This document shows, piece after piece, positions 53,251 to 61,267 of a DNA stretch of 64,000 nucleotides (the stretch's first letter is position 1; every line of letters starts with the position of its first letter). The notes below the pieces were generated by a model that was not told the DNA's origin, did not search any database, and worked only from the letters and a program-made list of their open reading frames with translations. The position numbers were made by a program, and so were the translations under genes. The stretch comes from VXRN01 sp963664365 (lineage in GTDB: Bacteria > Chloroflexota > Dehalococcoidia > Lucifugimonadales > UBA1123). The stretch is from positions 62,001 to 126,000 of the forward strand of contig OY761144.1 in the NCBI GenBank assembly GCA_963664365.1, written 5' to 3'.

Positions 53251-53679
53251 ATGTCGGACCAGTTCTGCATCTTCTGTGAGATAGTCGCCGGGCGCGCCGA
53301 CGCCAGCGTGGTTTACGAGGACGAGCGTGTGATCGCGTTCCTCGACCTGTTCCCTGTGAACGAGGGGCATACGCTGGTGATCCCCAAAGAGCACGCGACG
53401 TACCTGAACGAAATGGACGCGGACGTGGGGATGCGGGTCTTCGCGGCGGCTCACAAGCTGGCGCAGGCGGCGCGGGACTCGGGTATCAGATGCGATGGCA
53501 TAAACCTGATACTCGCGGATGGCGCGGCGGCGGGCCAGGAGGTGTTCCACGTCCACCTGCACGTCCTGCCGAGGTACGCGGGCGACCAGTTCGGGTTCAG
53601 GTTCGGCGACAAGAGCCAAGCGGCCCGCGACGACCTGGAGAGGACGGCGAAGAAGATTCGAAGCGCGGTCAGCCTCTAA
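53251..53679 (+). CDS. HIT-family nucleotide hydrolase
   Basis: The 142-residue protein begins CIFCEIVAGRADASVVYED and carries the histidine triad VFHVHLHVLPR. The CxxC at the start may bind zinc. HIT proteins remove groups from nucleotides such as AMP-lysine or Ap4A. The start has GGAGAGG upstream. It is 31 bases after the spermidine-synthase-like gene and may share its mRNA. Confidence 0.95.
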   Translation: MSDQFCIFCEIVAGRADASVVYEDERVIAFLDLFPVNEGHTLVIPKEHATYLNEMDADVGMRVFAAAHKLAQAARDSGIRCDGINLILADGAAAGQEVFHVHLHVLPRYAGDQFGFRFGDKSQAARDDLERTAKKIRSAVSL

Positions 53680-53825
53680 CTTGCTTGTCGCCCAAGCTGT
53701 TCGCGCTGTTAGCCCATCTTCATACCGCATACGGTCTTCAGCCGCCGAACTTCCCAATGTGCTGGCACACCACTGAGCCACGGGACGCCGGAGGGTTTGT
53801 AGGTGACGTAGGGAGTCACAGCGAG

Positions 53826-54992
53826 TCACAGCGTCTCGGTTCCCTCGATCAGGGCGTCCAAGTACTTATCGTAGGCGAACAACCGATTGCGAGACTGGCC
53901 GGTAATCTCGCGGGCGATGCCCTGTTCGACCAGCCATTGCATGGCCGAGTCTGCCGTACGGAATGAGAGCTTCGTGCGGTCACAGACGGCGGACAGGGAC
54001 AGGATGGGGCGCTCCTTCAACGCTTCATGTACACGCAACACAGAACCCGCGCGCCGCCCGGCGTCTTTCTCTATCGCGGCGCGATGAACCGCGAACATAT
54101 CTGTCAGGCTGCGGGCTGTGGCCACCGCACCCTCGGCTGTCGTCTGCACTCCCTCGAGAAAGAAGGAGAGCCACGCCTCCCAATCGCCGGTGTGCCGCAC
54201 GTGGTTTAATAGTTCGTAATAGGTTGACCTGTGCTGCTTAAGGTACAGGCTGGTGTACAGGAGCGGTTGGCTCAAGACTCCACGGTCCATGAGTAAGAGA
54301 ACGATGAGCAGCCTCCCGACACGCCCATTGCCATCGAGGAACGGGTGGATGGTCTCGAACTGGAGATGGGCAAGGCCGGCCCGAATTAAGGTGGGAACCC
54401 CGTCGTCTTTCTCATGCAGGAAGCGTTCCAAGTCCGCCATGCAGTTGGGCACGACAATATGCGGCGGTGGTACGAACGCAGCGTTGCCGGGCCGTGTTCC
54501 TCCGATCCAATTCTGAGAACTGCGAAACTCGCCGGTCAGCTTATCGCTGCCTCTCCCCTTGGATAGCAGGATGCGGTGTACCTCCCGCATCAGCCGGTTG
54601 GAGAGAGGGAAGCCATCTTCCAATCGGCGTTGACCATGCTCCATGGCCGCTACGTAGCTTGATACTTCGACTACATCACCAAGCGGAGCGCCAGGAGCCT
54701 CATTCAACTCGAAAAGCAACAGGTCCGACAGCGACGACTGCGTCCCCTCTATCTGAGAGGAGAGCAACGCCTCCTTGCGTACGTAGGAGTACAGCAAGAG
54801 AGCTCGATCCGGCAGTAGAGTCGCGATGGCGTCCAACCTACCGACGGCGAGAGAGGCATCTTCGAGAACCTGCTGCAATGAGCCTTCCAGCGCCAGGGGC
54901 GGATTCGGCGGCAGCGGTAGCGGCACGAAGGCACGGATCCGCTCACCGCCTACGACTCGCGTCTCGTATCTGCCGATTTCCTGACGCCGCAT
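53826..54992 (-). CDS. Fic-domain AMP-transferase with own inhibitory helix and C-terminal HTH
   Basis: I take ATG 54992 (AAGAAGG upstream) over 55031. The 388-residue protein has the inhibitory motif SSQIEG (residues 78-83) at its start, so it is self-restrained. The Fic core HPFLDGNGRVGR begins at His216. The C-terminal part (LSLSAVCDRTKLSFRTADSA and QWLVEQGIAREITG) is a winged-helix DNA-binding domain. It likely modifies a protein with AMP and regulates itself; the target is unknown. Confidence 0.92.
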   Translation of the reverse strand: MRRQEIGRYETRVVGGERIRAFVPLPLPPNPPLALEGSLQQVLEDASLAVGRLDAIATLLPDRALLLYSYVRKEALLSSQIEGTQSSLSDLLLFELNEAPGAPLGDVVEVSSYVAAMEHGQRRLEDGFPLSNRLMREVHRILLSKGRGSDKLTGEFRSSQNWIGGTRPGNAAFVPPPHIVVPNCMADLERFLHEKDDGVPTLIRAGLAHLQFETIHPFLDGNGRVGRLLIVLLLMDRGVLSQPLLYTSLYLKQHRSTYYELLNHVRHTGDWEAWLSFFLEGVQTTAEGAVATARSLTDMFAVHRAAIEKDAGRRAGSVLRVHEALKERPILSLSAVCDRTKLSFRTADSAMQWLVEQGIAREITGQSRNRLFAYDKYLDALIEGTETL

Positions 54993-55075
54993 CTGGATGC
55001 CTTCTTTTTGCCCTATGGCTCCCTGAAGCAAAATAGGGCTACCAGTTACTTTACTTTTTGCAATAGCGCTGTCTC

Positions 55076-55107
55076 TTATTATACTTTGCTACATCAGAGT
55101 ATAATAA
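55076..55107 (-). promoter_or_regulatory. Inverted repeat containing TATAAT upstream of the Fic gene
   Basis: TTATTATACT (55076-55085) and AGTATAATAA (55098-55107) are perfect 10-base arms around 12 bases. The minus-strand TATAAT at 55083-55078 could be the -10 box of the fic gene, 84 bases from its start. The equal box in the other arm points the opposite way, so the element could be an operator or a two-way promoter. The rest of the 55032-55264 gap shows no gene. Confidence 0.5.
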
Positions 55108-55264
55108 AGTCGGGGCGAGCTTATCCTGCCGCCCTCCACCACGCACCTCTCAGATGCACGTCAGTACCCCACAATCTCCCCCACCAGCCCCTCCGTCTCC
55201 CGATCCAAATCTAGGATGTCTGATCATATATCCTCTAAGCGGACGCGGGGATAAATACACTGCC

Positions 55265-55839
55265 CTAGTTCTGCCAGCCTCGTGAGCAATCACCACTACG
55301 GTTGTCTCGGAACAGAGTGATGCTGTCGTCCGGCCACGGAGTCTGGCTCCGCCTCAGGAACGCCGTATGGACTTTCGGCAGGACATTCCTGGCGAGTCCA
55401 CTCCTAGGCCATTCGTAGATAACGGCGAAGGGGTCGTCACCTTCTATGTTGGCCGCCAATCTTGGCGGTATCAGGCGCGGGTTGCGGTCTTCAGGACTCT
55501 TGCGATAGTCGGGGTGAGTCGGAAGTAGCAGACCCAACAGACCGCATCGCTGATTGTTCGGCCTATCAATCAGACTGGCCGATATCTCCCAGTCCACATG
55601 CTTACGCTGCCATGTGCAACGACCAATCAGAACTATGGTGACGGTAGCGTCGGCTATGTGGTCGTCGCGAATCCTGCGACGTATCTCATCGAGATGAAGT
55701 CCCTCGTCTCGAATGTCTCCCTGACTGACTTGTCGACGAACCTGCTGTCCAACGCTTGGATGAGTCGGTTCTTGTATTCTTGGTCATCCTTGTGATAGTA
55801 GCTGATGAACACTTTGTGCCTCGGGACATTTGCTGCCAT
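55265..55839 (-). pseudogene. TIR-like (ThsB/DUF1863) protein, interrupted by a one-base frameshift
   Basis: ATG 55839 opens MAANVPRHKVFISYYHKDDQ with FVDKSV. After codon 42 or so the frame is lost: the original frame stops at 55654, while another frame continues GDIRDEGLHLDEIRRRIRDD, ATVTIVLIGRCTWQRKHVDW and down to a stop at 55265. Joined, the parts give about 190 residues matching the TIR-like fold of ThsB: KVFIS strand, KSVxxGDI, IRRRIRDD, VTIVLIG, HVDWEI. It could be a pseudogene, a sequencing error in a C/G run, or frameshift-controlled. It ends the three-gene TIR/membrane/TIR operon, 16 bases after the membrane gene. Confidence 0.8.
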
Positions 55840-55854
55840 GGTTCTACTCCCAAA

Positions 55855-56295
55855 TTACAACACTAAGAGCCACGCTAGCAGGACAGTAGCGGTAACTACA
55901 AGATAGAAGGGTAGAACTGAGAACGACCTGAACATCGCCCAGAACACCCCTTTCACTACTGAGCCAGTTGGCACTATGGCGTAGAGGTCTGTTGTGCTGA
56001 GTTGACCGCTGTGAATTTTGTTGACGAAAGCGTTGTACGATGTGCGGAAGCCTCTTTCCAGCGACAAGTAGTAGGCGTCAAGCACATAGAGAACAACTGC
56101 TGGGGCTAGAGCTATTAGCGCGTGCCCGGGACCCCCCGTCCGCGCCACCAGTACCAGGACTGCCGCTACCAACGTGACACACCAAATCTTGCAGGCGCGG
56201 CTGTTCTCCGCCATCCGTGTGATAACGTCCTGCGTTATCTCGATATGCTTCTGAACGGCGGATGACTCGTGATCGAGATTAGACTCCTGCGCCAT
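55855..56295 (-). CDS. Three-helix membrane protein between two TIR-like genes
   Basis: ATG 56295 has GAGAGGAGGAG upstream and is preferred to 56334. The 146-residue protein begins with a soluble helix (VQKHIEITQDVITRMAENSR), then three hydrophobic segments: CKIWCVTLVAAVLVLVA, LIALAPAVVLYVLDAYYL and FYLVVTATVLLAWLLVL. The loop after helix 2 has LERGFRTSYNAFVNK. It resembles small membrane effectors found with TIR-type sensors, but has no visible ligand domain. A pore or depolarisation role on activation is inferred. Confidence 0.8.
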   Translation of the reverse strand: MAQESNLDHESSAVQKHIEITQDVITRMAENSRACKIWCVTLVAAVLVLVARTGGPGHALIALAPAVVLYVLDAYYLSLERGFRTSYNAFVNKIHSGQLSTTDLYAIVPTGSVVKGVFWAMFRSFSVLPFYLVVTATVLLAWLLVL

Positions 56296-56330
56296 GCCGC
56301 TCCTCCTCTCGTTACAATTGCCGGAAGCCA

Positions 56331-56720
56331 TCACCGGCGCCGAGGTGATATTTCATCCAGCTTGGCGTTGATGGTCCTCCATCTCCACGGAATCGGCTCT
56401 CCGAGACGGGTTAGCCCATTGTAGGGCCTGTCTTGCGGCCTAATCTGGATGATGGGTTTGCCAAAGCTGCGGGCCATGTCCGTTTCGACTATGACGCCCT
56501 GGGCGTTGTGGGTGTCCTGGCCGATCAGCACGACCACCACGTCGCACTCCCGGATAGCCGCCTTCGCCTTGTTCTTCCATGCTTCGTCCGGATATGTCTC
56601 GTGGAGCGAGCAGTTGCGGATACGGTGTTGGGTATGTTCTTTAGCTTGCGTGTAGAAGTTGTTCTTGAGGTCGTTGTCCTTGTCGAACTCGAAACTCACG
56701 AAAATGTTGAGGGTGGGCAT
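56331..56720 (-). CDS. TIR-like (ThsB-type) domain protein, first gene of the operon
   Basis: ATG 56720 has AAGGAGGAAG upstream. The 129-residue protein is nearly all TIR-like fold: LNIFVSFEFDKDNDLKNNF, then NCSLHETYPDEAWKNKAKAA and IRECDVVVVLIGQDTHNAQG, with VETDMARSFGKPIIQIRP after it. The order of strands and the acidic residue in VIVETD fit ThsB-type TIR domains, which make NAD-derived signals or bind partners. It is followed by the membrane gene and a second, different TIR-like gene. No ThsA-type protein is seen. Confidence 0.82.
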   Translation of the reverse strand: MPTLNIFVSFEFDKDNDLKNNFYTQAKEHTQHRIRNCSLHETYPDEAWKNKAKAAIRECDVVVVLIGQDTHNAQGVIVETDMARSFGKPIIQIRPQDRPYNGLTRLGEPIPWRWRTINAKLDEISPRRR

Positions 56721-56785
56721 ACTTCCTCCTTCGTTCTAAAATCTACCCCACCAGCCCTTCCGTTTCCCGCTCCAATGATAGTATA

Positions 56786-57184
56786 TCAGCCCGTGGACTC
56801 TGGCATTGAGGCGGCTGCGCCAAAGGCTTCGTCGAAGGTCATTACCTCCCGGACTCCGCGTCTTCGGCAACTTGCAAGGTGGCAAAGGTCTCTGGCCGCC
56901 AGCGTGGGATGCGCAGAATGGAGTTGACGGGCGAGGATGACGTCGGCCTCTTCCAGCGGCCATACCTCCACGCCGGCTCGATCGATCAGAGACAAGGCAT
57001 CTTCGAGCACATCATATTTGTGGACGGGCAGGTAAACGTGCATCAACTCCTGCAGAACCTCGGCGGAGGTGCAGAGCGGTCTGAAATTCCGTATGGAATC
57101 GTCGAAGAAGTCGCGGGCGAGGGATTTGAGCGGATGTGGTTTCCCGACCGCGTACATGAAGACGCTGGTGTCGATGAAGATCAT
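56786..57184 (-). CDS. vapC: PIN-domain toxin (VapC family)
   Basis: The start ATG 57184 overlaps the antitoxin stop by four bases. The 132-residue protein starts MIFIDTSVFMYAVGKPHP and has Asp5, Glu42/Glu46, Asp99 (AARDLCH) and Asp118 (TFDEAF), a complete PIN set. It resembles the toxin at 12933-13328, yet the antitoxins are different ribbon-helix-helix types. It should be an RNase. Confidence 0.9.
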   Translation of the reverse strand: MIFIDTSVFMYAVGKPHPLKSLARDFFDDSIRNFRPLCTSAEVLQELMHVYLPVHKYDVLEDALSLIDRAGVEVWPLEEADVILARQLHSAHPTLAARDLCHLASCRRRGVREVMTFDEAFGAAASMPESTG

Positions 57185-57456
57185 ACGTCGGGCAGGCCGT
57201 CGGTTATCGATTCGTGTAGTGTCCGCAGATGCTCTTCCCAATCCGGTTCCACGCCGGGGCCGCGCCGGGCGTCGCACTCGTCGAAGAACCGCTTGAGATC
57301 TTCAGAGGACTGGAACCGTCCCGTGCGTTGCCGCGCCTCGAGCCGCTCATGCGCGGCGGCCCTCAGCCACGCGCTGAAGGTCAGGCCCTCCCTGCGCGCT
57401 TGGCGGACGAACCGGTCTCGGTCCTCGTCGGGGATTATCAGTTGAACTCTCGCCAT
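57181..57456 (-). CDS. vapB: Ribbon-helix-helix antitoxin
   Basis: ATG 57456 starts MARVQLIIPDEDRDRFVRQA, a ribbon-helix-helix domain, with FSAWLRAAAHERLE after it. The C-terminal acidic tail (EDLKRFFDECDARRG and DWEEHLRTLHES) should hold the toxin. An ATG 15 bases upstream is possible. It is 4 bases overlapped with its toxin gene. Confidence 0.85.
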   Translation of the reverse strand: MARVQLIIPDEDRDRFVRQARREGLTFSAWLRAAAHERLEARQRTGRFQSSEDLKRFFDECDARRGPGVEPDWEEHLRTLHESITDGLPDV

Positions 57457-57677
57457 GCCGTGCCCTGTCATTCATTTTGCGTGTGTATGCAGATTACACA
57501 TCAGCGGCGCGAACGTCAACGGGCGCTTTTCACAGGCTGCTGGATTTTCGATGAACATACGCGAGCCAGACTTGATTTGCCTCCGTATTTGGGCTAATGT
57601 CAATCCGCCGACGTGCCGGTTGTCATACGATGCCGATCGTCGTCACGATAGCATGAAAACTCTGGAGGGAAGGAACT

Positions 57678-57872
57678 ATGGCCAGCGACAAAGTCACGCA
57701 TTCGTTTGAGATCGAGAGCGAGCAAAACGATTGGCTCGACGAGATCGCCGAAGAGTACAGCCTAGAGGATAGCAGCAAGGCCCTTCGGGTGCTTCTCGAC
57801 TACGCGATCCAAGATGGGGACAATGAATTGATCTTCGCCCCCGAGAACATGCGCTGCCGCTTCTGCGGCTGA
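57678..57872 (+). CDS. Small helical protein with C-terminal CxxC (64 aa)
   Basis: ATG 57678 has GGAAGGAA upstream. The protein reads HSFEIESEQNDWLDEIAEEY, then SSKALRVLLDYAIQDGD and ends RCRFCG. The first strand and two helices look like a ribbon-helix-helix domain. The end CxxC could bind metal with a partner. I know no function. It is divergent from the VapBC pair. Confidence 0.72.
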   Translation: MASDKVTHSFEIESEQNDWLDEIAEEYSLEDSSKALRVLLDYAIQDGDNELIFAPENMRCRFCG

Positions 57873-57927
57873 CACGGCCTGACGCTTACCAATTCAAATA
57901 CTCTGCCCCTGCTACCTCCGCGTTGTC

Positions 57928-58794
57928 TCAGGGCTCCGTGTTGGGTTGGGCGCCAGTTCCGAGAGTCACATTGTCTATCAGCCTGACGGAGCCGATGCGG
58001 ACGGCCAGCGAGACCAGCGTCGGGCTGGTCGGGTCTATCGAGTCGAGCTCAACGAGAGTGTCGGCGTCGGCGACGGAGATGTAGTCGATGGATGCGTCTG
58101 GGGCATCCTCCAGGATACGCAGCATCTCGCGTCGGATGACTCCGGCGTCGCGGACCCCATTCGAGTAGAGCCGTTCCGCCAGTTTGAGAGACTCGTACAG
58201 CGACAGCGCGGACTCTCGCTGGTCGGGTGACAGATAAGCGTTGCGGCTGGAGAGGGCCAGGCCGTCGGGGTCGCGGACAGTGGGCATGACCACCACGTCG
58301 GCGCCTAGGTTCAGATCGGCATTCATGCGCTTGACGACGAGGCACTGTTGCGCGTCCTTCTGTCCAAAGTAAACGTTGTCGGGCCTGACGATGGTCAACA
58401 GCTTGCATACGACCGTGGCGACGCCCTGGAAGTGTCCGGGCCGGCGCTCGCCTTCCAGCCTGCGGGCGACGTCGCCCACGTCTATGGCCGTGTCGAATCC
58501 GGTTGGGTATATCTCCGATGCGGGCGGAGCGAAAACGAGGTCGATGCCCTCCGCGCTGAGCTTGGCGAGGTCTCCCTCCACGTCGCGGGGGTAGGTGGAC
58601 AGGTCTTCGTGGGGTCCGAACTGTGTCGGGTTGACGAAGATGCTGGCGACTGCCGTCCGGTTGTCGGCGCGGCATCGGCGCACTAGTGATAGATGCCCGT
58701 CGTGCAGGTAGCCCATGGTGGGGACGAGTCCGAGGGGCCTGGACGCCGCGCGCTCGGCGGATCTGAAGTCGGGGACGTTGGTTATGACATTCAT
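57928..58794 (-). CDS. panC: Pantothenate synthetase
   Basis: ATG 58794 begins MNVITNVPDFRSA; the longer frame to 58860 lacks support. The 288-residue enzyme has VPTMGYLHDGHLSLVR (HIGH-like), SIFVNPTQFGPHEDL, YFGQKDAQQC and SSRNAYLS, the whole catalytic set. It joins pantoate and beta-alanine with ATP. panB and panD are not adjacent. Confidence 0.96.
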   Translation of the reverse strand: MNVITNVPDFRSAERAASRPLGLVPTMGYLHDGHLSLVRRCRADNRTAVASIFVNPTQFGPHEDLSTYPRDVEGDLAKLSAEGIDLVFAPPASEIYPTGFDTAIDVGDVARRLEGERRPGHFQGVATVVCKLLTIVRPDNVYFGQKDAQQCLVVKRMNADLNLGADVVVMPTVRDPDGLALSSRNAYLSPDQRESALSLYESLKLAERLYSNGVRDAGVIRREMLRILEDAPDASIDYISVADADTLVELDSIDPTSPTLVSLAVRIGSVRLIDNVTLGTGAQPNTEP

Positions 58795-58855
58795 CTGGGC
58801 TTGGTCAGTGGAACCATACCGAGACGGGTCGGGTCTGTCAATCGTGAGACACCCA

Positions 58856-58894
58856 TCCAACGCTTGACTTGGACAGGGTTGTGATATTAAATGG
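58856..58894 (+). promoter_or_regulatory. Promoter element upstream of the first substrate-binding protein
   Basis: A 28-base segment (58856-58883), ending in GGGTTGTG, matches 61087-61114 at 27 of 28 places. It contains TTGACT (58864-58869), and TGATATTAA, an extended -10-like box, follows about 15 bases on. The same arrangement precedes the paralogous gene, so the two are probably controlled alike. It lies in the 232-base gap after panC, otherwise empty. Confidence 0.6.
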
Positions 58895-59026
58895 GCAGAG
58901 CGTGATTAACTGACTGTTAATGACTACGGCCGCCCGTCCCTGAGAGCGGAGTATCCACGTTCAGCACATAATCTCGATCCGTTCATCAAGCATCAATGCG
59001 GACGATTCACCCAGGAGGGGAGCGCT

Positions 59027-60967
59027 ATGGCACGAGGACATTGGAAACATCTATTGACGGCAGTGGGGGTCATGGCCGTTTTCGCGGCGGCAGTGGCATG
59101 CGCCGGGGAAACGTCGGAGCCGACCACTCCGCAACAGCCCGCGCCCGCCGCGCCAGCGGCTGCGGCGCAGCCGGGGGCGATGACGACGGCCGCCCAGCCC
59201 GAAGACCCCGCCGCGCCCGCGCCCGCCGCGCCGGCCCTGAAGGCGGGAGACGCGCCCAGCCCTGAGCAGGTCGCCATAAGGGCAGAGTCCATTCTGGCCG
59301 TGGAGAGGGAGATACCTGAAATGGACATGGGACCGCAGTACGGCGGCTCCTACATTGCATCGGGCTCCACCGCGCCGGACAGCTTCGACCCGAACACAGG
59401 AGGCCACTTCCATGGGAGTTGGCACTACGAGTTCCTGGGAGTTGGGGACTGGACGGTCGATCGTGACGTGTTCGACTACATCGGCTTCTACGTGCCCCCC
59501 GAGCTCCAGGTTGGCCTGATCGCGGAAAGCTGGGAGCAGCCCGACCCGGGGACGATCATATTCAAGATCCGCGACGGCGTTTACTGGCACGATAAGTACC
59601 CAGCGAACGGGAGGCTCATGACCGCCGAAGACGTCGAATTCGCGTGGCACCGCATGTCAGGGCTCGGAAGCGGATTCACCGAGCCTGGACCACAGTTCCG
59701 GGACTACTTCCGTGTCATTACCTCAATTGAGGCTGTGGACGACACGCTTATATTCAAGTACGAGCCAAACGTCTCCCTCCTTGGGCAGCTTCTGACCGAA
59801 GGGACGTCGGACCACATCGTCAATCGCGATGCCGTGGAGGAGTGGGGTGAAATCACGACCCCGGACCAGGTGATCGGCACCGGCGCCTTCGTCCTGAAAG
59901 AGTACGTGGAAGGCGTCGCGGTTACCTGGGAGAGGAACCCCAACTACTGGGGTTTCGACGAGAACCACCCTGAGAACCAGATGCCCTACGTCGACGTCTT
60001 CAAACAGCATATCATCACCGACTTTTCGACCCAGAAGGCGGCGTTCAGGAGCGCCCAGGTCGATGAGATCGGCGGCGTGCATGACCGTCCGCCGGTCACT
60101 CCTAGAGAGGCGGAGGTGTTGCTGGCTGACTGTCCTGACTGCGGCTTCCACGTCCGAAGGCCGGAGGGTTGGGGCATAGGTATGTCGTTTAACTGGCAGG
60201 AAGACGCGGGCGGGGCGCCCTGGGGCGACATCAATGTTCGCAAGGCGCTCCAGATGGCGATTCCGTTGGATGAGATAGCCAATGTCTATTACCGTGGCTT
60301 TACCGACCCCACGCCATATCCCGCTTACGGATACCTGGCCAAGGGATTCTACACCCCGTGGGACGAGGTGTCTGACGACATCAAGCAGTACTTCGAGTAC
60401 AATCCCGAGCGTGCCAGGCAAATGTTGGCGGATGCCGGCTACCCCGACGGATTCGAAGTGAATATCTGGGTGTCTCCCGCGCAGGACCTCGACCTCGCAC
60501 AGCTTGTCAAAGGCTACTTCTCCGAAATAGGGGTAAACATGGTCATTGAGGAGTTGGAATGGGGCATCTGGGTCAGCCGCGTATTAGGCGGTGAATTGGA
60601 CGAATGGGTGTGGGACTACGTCTGTCCGCAGGGGGAGCCCATGGCAAGGGCCGCGAACTTCTACGATCCTCGCGGTGGGCTCATGTTCAAGGAGTGGGTT
60701 GACCCCGAGATCGAGAGGCTGATGGACATTGCGGCTACTACCCTGGACTACGAAGAGCACCAGGCAGCGCTCAGGGGAGTCAGCGACCGCATGACAGAGC
60801 AGTTCTACAGGGTTATCTTCCCCTGCTTCGCCAGCGTCCCTATCTGGCAGCCGTGGGTCCATGCGTTCAACGGTGAGTACCAGATTGGTGACGGCGATAT
60901 CGGCTCCATCTACAAGCACGTCTGGTTGGACACCGACTTGATGGTGGATAGGGGTGTCAGACGGTAG
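59027..60967 (+). CDS. ABC transporter substrate-binding lipoprotein, peptide/nickel type (SBP_bac_5)
   Basis: The 646-residue protein has a lipoprotein signal (AVFAAAVAC, Cys25) and a Pro/Ala linker. The SBP_bac_5 domain includes ESWEQPDPGTIIFKIRDGVYWH and FVLKEYVEGVAVTWERNPNYWG, then INVRKALQMAIPLDEIANV. Such proteins bind oligopeptides, nickel or other solutes. It is a close paralogue of 61268-63178. A strong terminator follows at 61006, so it may be a separate transcript with its own expression. Confidence 0.95.
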   Translation: MARGHWKHLLTAVGVMAVFAAAVACAGETSEPTTPQQPAPAAPAAAAQPGAMTTAAQPEDPAAPAPAAPALKAGDAPSPEQVAIRAESILAVEREIPEMDMGPQYGGSYIASGSTAPDSFDPNTGGHFHGSWHYEFLGVGDWTVDRDVFDYIGFYVPPELQVGLIAESWEQPDPGTIIFKIRDGVYWHDKYPANGRLMTAEDVEFAWHRMSGLGSGFTEPGPQFRDYFRVITSIEAVDDTLIFKYEPNVSLLGQLLTEGTSDHIVNRDAVEEWGEITTPDQVIGTGAFVLKEYVEGVAVTWERNPNYWGFDENHPENQMPYVDVFKQHIITDFSTQKAAFRSAQVDEIGGVHDRPPVTPREAEVLLADCPDCGFHVRRPEGWGIGMSFNWQEDAGGAPWGDINVRKALQMAIPLDEIANVYYRGFTDPTPYPAYGYLAKGFYTPWDEVSDDIKQYFEYNPERARQMLADAGYPDGFEVNIWVSPAQDLDLAQLVKGYFSEIGVNMVIEELEWGIWVSRVLGGELDEWVWDYVCPQGEPMARAANFYDPRGGLMFKEWVDPEIERLMDIAATTLDYEEHQAALRGVSDRMTEQFYRVIFPCFASVPIWQPWVHAFNGEYQIGDGDIGSIYKHVWLDTDLMVDRGVRR

Positions 60968-61005
60968 CGGCGAATCGAGTCGGCGCCCCTCGACCATAGA
61001 GGCCC

Positions 61006-61043
61006 GGAAGGCCCTGGCTGAAAGTCAGGGCCTTCCTGTTTCC
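61006..61043 (+). terminator. Terminator after the first substrate-binding protein
   Basis: Perfect 11-base arms, GGAAGGCCCTG (61006-61016) and CAGGGCCTTCC (61026-61036), with a nine-base loop and TGTTTCC after. It cuts the first binding-protein gene from its paralogue. The gap 60968-61267 also holds the second promoter and nothing else I can see. Confidence 0.8.
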
Positions 61044-61086
61044 AGTAAAGTAACACCCATGTCGTCCAACCAACCCTCTCCACTTT

Positions 61087-61125
61087 TCCAACGCTTGACT
61101 TGGAAAGGGTTGTGGTACAGAATTG
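61087..61125 (+). promoter_or_regulatory. Promoter element upstream of the second substrate-binding protein
   Basis: This 28-base element (61087-61114) matches 58856-58883 with one change. TTGACT is followed 15 bases later by TACAGA with TGG before it. It lies 154 bases from the ATG at 61268, nearly the same distance as in the first copy. Confidence 0.6.
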
Positions 61126-61267
61126 ACCGGTGAGTGATTAATCCCGCTGTTGGCGTCCTGAACCCGCTTACCTTGGAGGGTTGCGGGTCTGGTTTCAGGG
61201 CGCAGTTAAATTCCGTATGTGTCCTAGTCTGTCAACCCCATAGCTGGTCAAAGAGGAGGATGATACG

